53,410 nucleotides of DNA, taken from contig JAHDEN010000016.1 in assembly GCA_020628815.1 (NCBI GenBank), positions 1 through 53,410 on the forward strand. The letters run 5' to 3'. The DNA is from Chloroflexota bacterium. GTDB taxonomy: Bacteria > Chloroflexota > Anaerolineae > Promineifilales > Promineifilaceae. Within the stretch, counting starts at the first letter, position 1, and each line of letters starts with the position of its first letter. The translations under genes were made by a program, and so were the position numbers. Of this stretch, positions 51,126 through 53,410 are shown in pieces. The notes beneath the pieces are model-generated. The model had not been told where the DNA came from. It saw only the letters and a program-made list of their open reading frames with translations, and made no database searches.

Positions 51126-51998
51126 ATGAACATTTTTCTCATCATCGAAATCCTACTCATCATCTTTTTCTTAGTGATGTTTTATTACCGCTCAGACTTT
51201 ACTTGGGCCGTGGGGCTGCTTACGATCGGAACTGTTGTTTTACTCAGTGTCATACGGAATATTTTTCTGCCAGATTTGCCACTAGACGCGGCCGGGCTAT
51301 GGGTTCAGCTGTTAGGTGGATTGGCATTTTGCGGCGGGGCTATTTGGCTATTTGGAGTTCTGCGCCCTTACATGGGTGACGATTTTCTGCCAGCAATGGC
51401 TGTGCCGGCCGCCAACGAAAATAGTGACGCCAAAACGTCTCAAATCGCTAGAAATCCTGACTTAGGCAAGTTGCTTTCAGAACGGGCTGTTGGTATGCGT
51501 AACGACGCATCGGAATATGACCGCCAGCTCCTGTTTGACCAAATCATGCAAAACCTTAGCAACGAGGATGTGCGTGATTTGATGTTTGATATTGAGATGG
51601 CAGAAAATGAAGTGGTTGCACCGATGAATACGATGCACCAGACCATTCACAATATCATCGACTTATCGATTGAGCGGGACCAAATCAGCGATTTGGCTTT
51701 AGCCGTTGAGCGGATTTTGACGCCGGTGCCGCCTGATCATTTTCCACGGTTGTCACGCATTAATACAGAGACTCCGCCCACGATTTTGCGCCGTTATCTG
51801 CTTACGTTTTATGACTTGGCAAAACTTGAAGAGATAACGACCGATTTAGAATTGGATTGGGAGCGTTTGGGCATTGGCTCGAAACAGCAAAAGGTGCGAA
51901 ACTTGCTCTTGTGGATTCGCCGCAGTAACCGAATGGGAGAGCTAATTGAGGCGATGCATGCCCGGCCGGTTGTCAGTGGTAATGTCAACCTAAAATAA
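51126..51998 (+). CDS. Three-TM protein with tandem EAD-like domains
   Basis: This 290-residue protein has three TM helices at about 2-21, 24-47 and 57-80 (NIFLIIEILLIIFFLVMFYY, AVGLLTIGTVVLLSVI, LLGGLAFCGGAIWLFGV), then a cytoplasmic half with two helical repeats: about 134-198 (LLFDQIMQNLSNEDVRDLMF...) and about 219-281 (ILRRYLLTFYDLAKLEEITT...). The second has DLELDWERL then RRSNRMGELIEAM. This matches DLEINFEQL and KQGKLEQLEKLI of the nSTAND NTPase's N-terminal domain in spacing and residues. EADs are adaptors of NTPase-based conflict systems, and a membrane protein with two of them could be a receptor, a scaffold or a membrane effector. It is not clearly linked to its neighbours. The similarity is read by eye and needs a profile test. 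Confidence 0.6.
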   Translation: MNIFLIIEILLIIFFLVMFYYRSDFTWAVGLLTIGTVVLLSVIRNIFLPDLPLDAAGLWVQLLGGLAFCGGAIWLFGVLRPYMGDDFLPAMAVPAANENSDAKTSQIARNPDLGKLLSERAVGMRNDASEYDRQLLFDQIMQNLSNEDVRDLMFDIEMAENEVVAPMNTMHQTIHNIIDLSIERDQISDLALAVERILTPVPPDHFPRLSRINTETPPTILRRYLLTFYDLAKLEEITTDLELDWERLGIGSKQQKVRNLLLWIRRSNRMGELIEAMHARPVVSGNVNLK

Positions 51999-52079
51999 CC
52001 TTCCAAGATAAATAGAGAGAATTGGGTAGAGGGGGAAACTGTACCAAGCCACTACCCACATTTAGATAATCAAAAAATT

Positions 52080-52877
52080 ATGTCCTTGCGTCGAATGCTT
52101 CCTTTTTTGCTCCTCAACATCGTTGTATCTGCGTTGGTGATGCTGGGCATTCTGTATTGGTGGGATGCACGAAATCCACAGCCCGAAGCGGTCATTTCTT
52201 CGGCCGATGTGCCGATTACGGCCGTTGATCCGGGTGTTGTCGAGCTTGCACCTACCCTACCGCCAACCGAAACGCCGTTGCCTGCAACTGCGACCCCAAC
52301 CCCTGCGCCAACGTATCACACGGTGCAAGCGGGTGAGTCTCTCAGCGCCATTGCTGACCAGTACGAAGTGTCGATGCAGGAGATTATGGACGCCAATGGG
52401 CTGCTGAACGAAAACTTTATTCAGGCGGGGCAAGATCTGTTGATTCCGATCGGTGGTGTGGTTATTCAACCGGCCGAAGAAGTGGCAGAAGCGGCCGCCA
52501 CAGCAACCCCGGTTGGAGCTCCGCCAACACCCATCCCGACCGTGCCTTTGGGTGACGGAGAGGCTGATTTGACGGTCAGCACATTTAACGGGATCGGGGT
52601 CATTGAGGCTGAAAATATTTTAATCGTCAACAACGGCAGCCGATCTGTAGAGATTGTTGGCTGGCAGGTACGGGATACCAACAACACTATTTATACGTTT
52701 GGGCAAGGGGCTACCTTGTTTGGTGGCGGTGCTGGTATCCAGCTGTTTTCAGGGATTGGTGAAGACACGACCACCCGACGTTATTGGGGACAAACTACAT
52801 CAGTCTGGCAATCAGGTGAGATTGTGCAAATTTATGATGCAGAAGGGACACTGCAAATCACGGCGACAGTACCGTAG
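52080..52877 (+). CDS. Membrane-anchored LysM and lamin-tail-domain (LTD) protein
   Basis: This 265-residue protein has an N-terminal TM anchor (about 8-25, [19 protein letters not shown]), a P/T-rich linker (about 48-78), a LysM domain (about 80-125, [46 protein letters not shown]), another linker, and a lamin-tail-like beta domain (about 160-265, [36 protein letters not shown]). LysM binds peptidoglycan-type glycans, so it likely acts at the cell surface. LTD domains often mark extracellular proteins. No enzyme domain is present. The ATG at 52080 follows AAAAAATT without an SD. The stop is directly followed by the three-armed repeat. Confidence 0.9.
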   Translation: MSLRRMLPFLLLNIVVSALVMLGILYWWDARNPQPEAVISSADVPITAVDPGVVELAPTLPPTETPLPATATPTPAPTYHTVQAGESLSAIADQYEVSMQEIMDANGLLNENFIQAGQDLLIPIGGVVIQPAEEVAEAAATATPVGAPPTPIPTVPLGDGEADLTVSTFNGIGVIEAENILIVNNGSRSVEIVGWQVRDTNNTIYTFGQGATLFGGGAGIQLFSGIGEDTTTRRYWGQTTSVWQSGEIVQIYDAEGTLQITATVP

Positions 52878-52961
52878 CCAGTGGCCAGTCCGCTACGCGG
52901 CAGTGATCAGTGGGGATCCAACCAATCACTGATCACTGCGCCGAAGGCGACTGGCAACTGG
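52878..52961 (+). repeat. Three-armed cloverleaf-like inverted-repeat element
   Basis: Directly after the LysM gene's stop, nested pairings abut with no spare bases. The outer stem is CCAGTGGCCAGT (52878-52889) with ACTGGCAACTGG (52950-52961), one mismatch. Inside are arm A CCGC-TAC-GCGG (52890-52900), arm B CAGTGATCAGTG, 14-nt loop, CACTGATCACTG (52901-52938) and arm C CGCC-GAA-GGCG (52939-52949). Its end is 11 nt before the next start codon. Confidence 0.8.
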
Positions 52962-52972
52962 TCACTTAAATT

Positions 52973-53206
52973 ATGGAACGTGGATTAATCGACAACAAAG
53001 GTGAGTTATTTGCCCTTTTACGCGGCAAAGATTTATATACCCTGGAAGGGGAGCTAACCGGCCGGATCGAAGGTAACTTTGTGGTTGATTTGGTTGGCGC
53101 GCGCATCTGGCGCGTTGTGGGCGATGCGGTTTATCGCTTAGATGGATCGTGGCCGGTCGGTTATTTTGGTGAACCGCGCAGTTTGGATCACGAGTGGATT
53201 GATTAA
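52973..53206 (+). CDS. Small 4-fold-beta-flower-like protein
   Basis: This 77-residue protein (MERGLIDNKGELFALLRGKD) is made of short beta hairpin repeats: LYTLEGELTGRIEGNFVV, IWRVVGDAVYRLDGSWPVGYFGE. Each has the form aromatic/V, then D/E-G, then strand, as in the 4-fold beta flower domain common in Chloroflexota. The function of such proteins is unknown. The end (RSLDHEWID) is short and acidic. It lies 11 nt after the three-armed repeat and before nfo on the same strand. The ATG follows TTAAATT without an SD. Confidence 0.62.
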   Translation: MERGLIDNKGELFALLRGKDLYTLEGELTGRIEGNFVVDLVGARIWRVVGDAVYRLDGSWPVGYFGEPRSLDHEWID

Positions 53207-53322
53207 AGGAGTAGAGAGAAAGGAGCAGAGAGTAGAGAGACCCTCTTTCCTCTCGAACCTCTTGTCTTTCGACGGACAATGCTGATGAGCTAACTGGCTG
53301 ATTGGCTGACAAGCTAAAAATT
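53207..53322. repeat. Spacer of word repeats (gtagagag / gctgattggctgac)
   Basis: The spacer starts with aggagtagagagaaaggagcagagagtagagagacc and ends with gctgatgagctaactggctgattggctgacaagcta. These are two different repeat vocabularies in one 116-bp spacer. Purine-rich words at the left partly complement ctctttcctctc in the middle. No gene is present. Confidence 0.6.
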
Positions 53323-53410
53323 ATGAGATTAGGTGCACAAGTAAGCGTAAGCGGCGGATTGTTTAACGCCTTTAAAAATGCCCAAGAAATTGGTGCAGAC
53401 AGCATGATGT
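53323..53410 (+). CDS. nfo: Endonuclease IV, N-terminal end (cut by window edge)
   Basis: Only the first 29 codons are present: MRLGAQVSVSGGLFNAFKNA, then QEIGADSMM. This is the standard opening of endonuclease IV (LGxHVSxxGG...A...A...IGAxxxQ), the zinc AP endonuclease of base excision repair, with Gln in place of the usual His in GAHVS. Because that His is normally a conserved active-site residue, the change is worth noting. The ATG at 53323 follows AAAAATT without an SD. The rest lies outside the window. Confidence 0.85.
   Translation, partial: MRLGAQVSVSGGLFNAFKNAQEIGADSMM

Overview
The window is about 53 kb of bacterial chromosome with roughly even GC. It has no rRNA, tRNA, phage, IS or CRISPR features. 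I read it as Chloroflexota, probably Anaerolineae-like. This is an inference from the long paralogous GAF-domain signalling proteins, the Cys-type CcmE, the 4-fold-beta-flower-like small protein, the SD-poor starts after A/T runs, and the intergenic spacers made of short repeated words and perfect palindromes. No 16S or marker-gene test is possible here. The palindrome CGGCCG is very frequent: about 159 copies by eye, one per ~340 bp, against about 10 expected from base composition. This resembles the HIP1 palindrome of cyanobacteria.

Layout. (1) 1-856: 5' part of dnaE, minus strand. (2) 1108-5844: a two-gene unit with a large EAD-nSTAND-TM-coiled coil-WD40 NTPase and an upstream membrane-anchored, concanavalin-like protein. 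The NTPase gene is almost free of CGGCCG. (3) 6238-8700: family 2 glycosyltransferase and a clan-A glycosidase-like protein. (4) 9342-14296: acyl-CoA dehydrogenase, an alkyltransferase-like DNA repair protein, an alpha/beta hydrolase, a MEMO-like protein and an MFS transporter. (5) 14594-17689: cytochrome c maturation genes ccmE-ccmF-ccmH. (6) 17763-23674: a DUF2007-like protein, a two-TM protein, EthD, a PD-(D/E)XK nuclease, glpD and a THUMP-like methyltransferase. (7) 23953-38125: a 14-kb co-directional signalling operon. Five GAF proteins, four of them membrane proteins and none with a kinase domain, plus a SpoIIAA-like protein precede one hybrid-size GAF histidine kinase and a stand-alone receiver. 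(8) 38420-42192: gatA, a hexapeptide nucleotidyltransferase-like gene and gatB. (9) 42352-49495: methyltransferases, an M20 peptidase, a GFA protein and the ybeY-pgpH-yqeY block. (10) 49814-53410: an iron-type solute-binding lipoprotein, a membrane protein with tandem EAD-like domains, a LysM/LTD protein, a 4-fold-beta-flower-like protein and the start of nfo (endonuclease IV).

Two points may be new. First, the multi-GAF operon looks like one sensor complex split over many polypeptides. Its five non-kinase GAF proteins share a C-terminal stub, and three of its proteins share a recurring W-containing mini-module, so they may assemble on a single kinase. Second, the nSTAND NTPase starts with an EAD-like adaptor domain, and a three-TM protein 47 kb away ends with two copies of a similar domain. 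By the logic of EAD conflict systems these could be a matched pair. The intergenic palindromes are also striking, above all a four-hairpin cluster at 44553-44662 and a three-armed cloverleaf-like element at 52878-52961.
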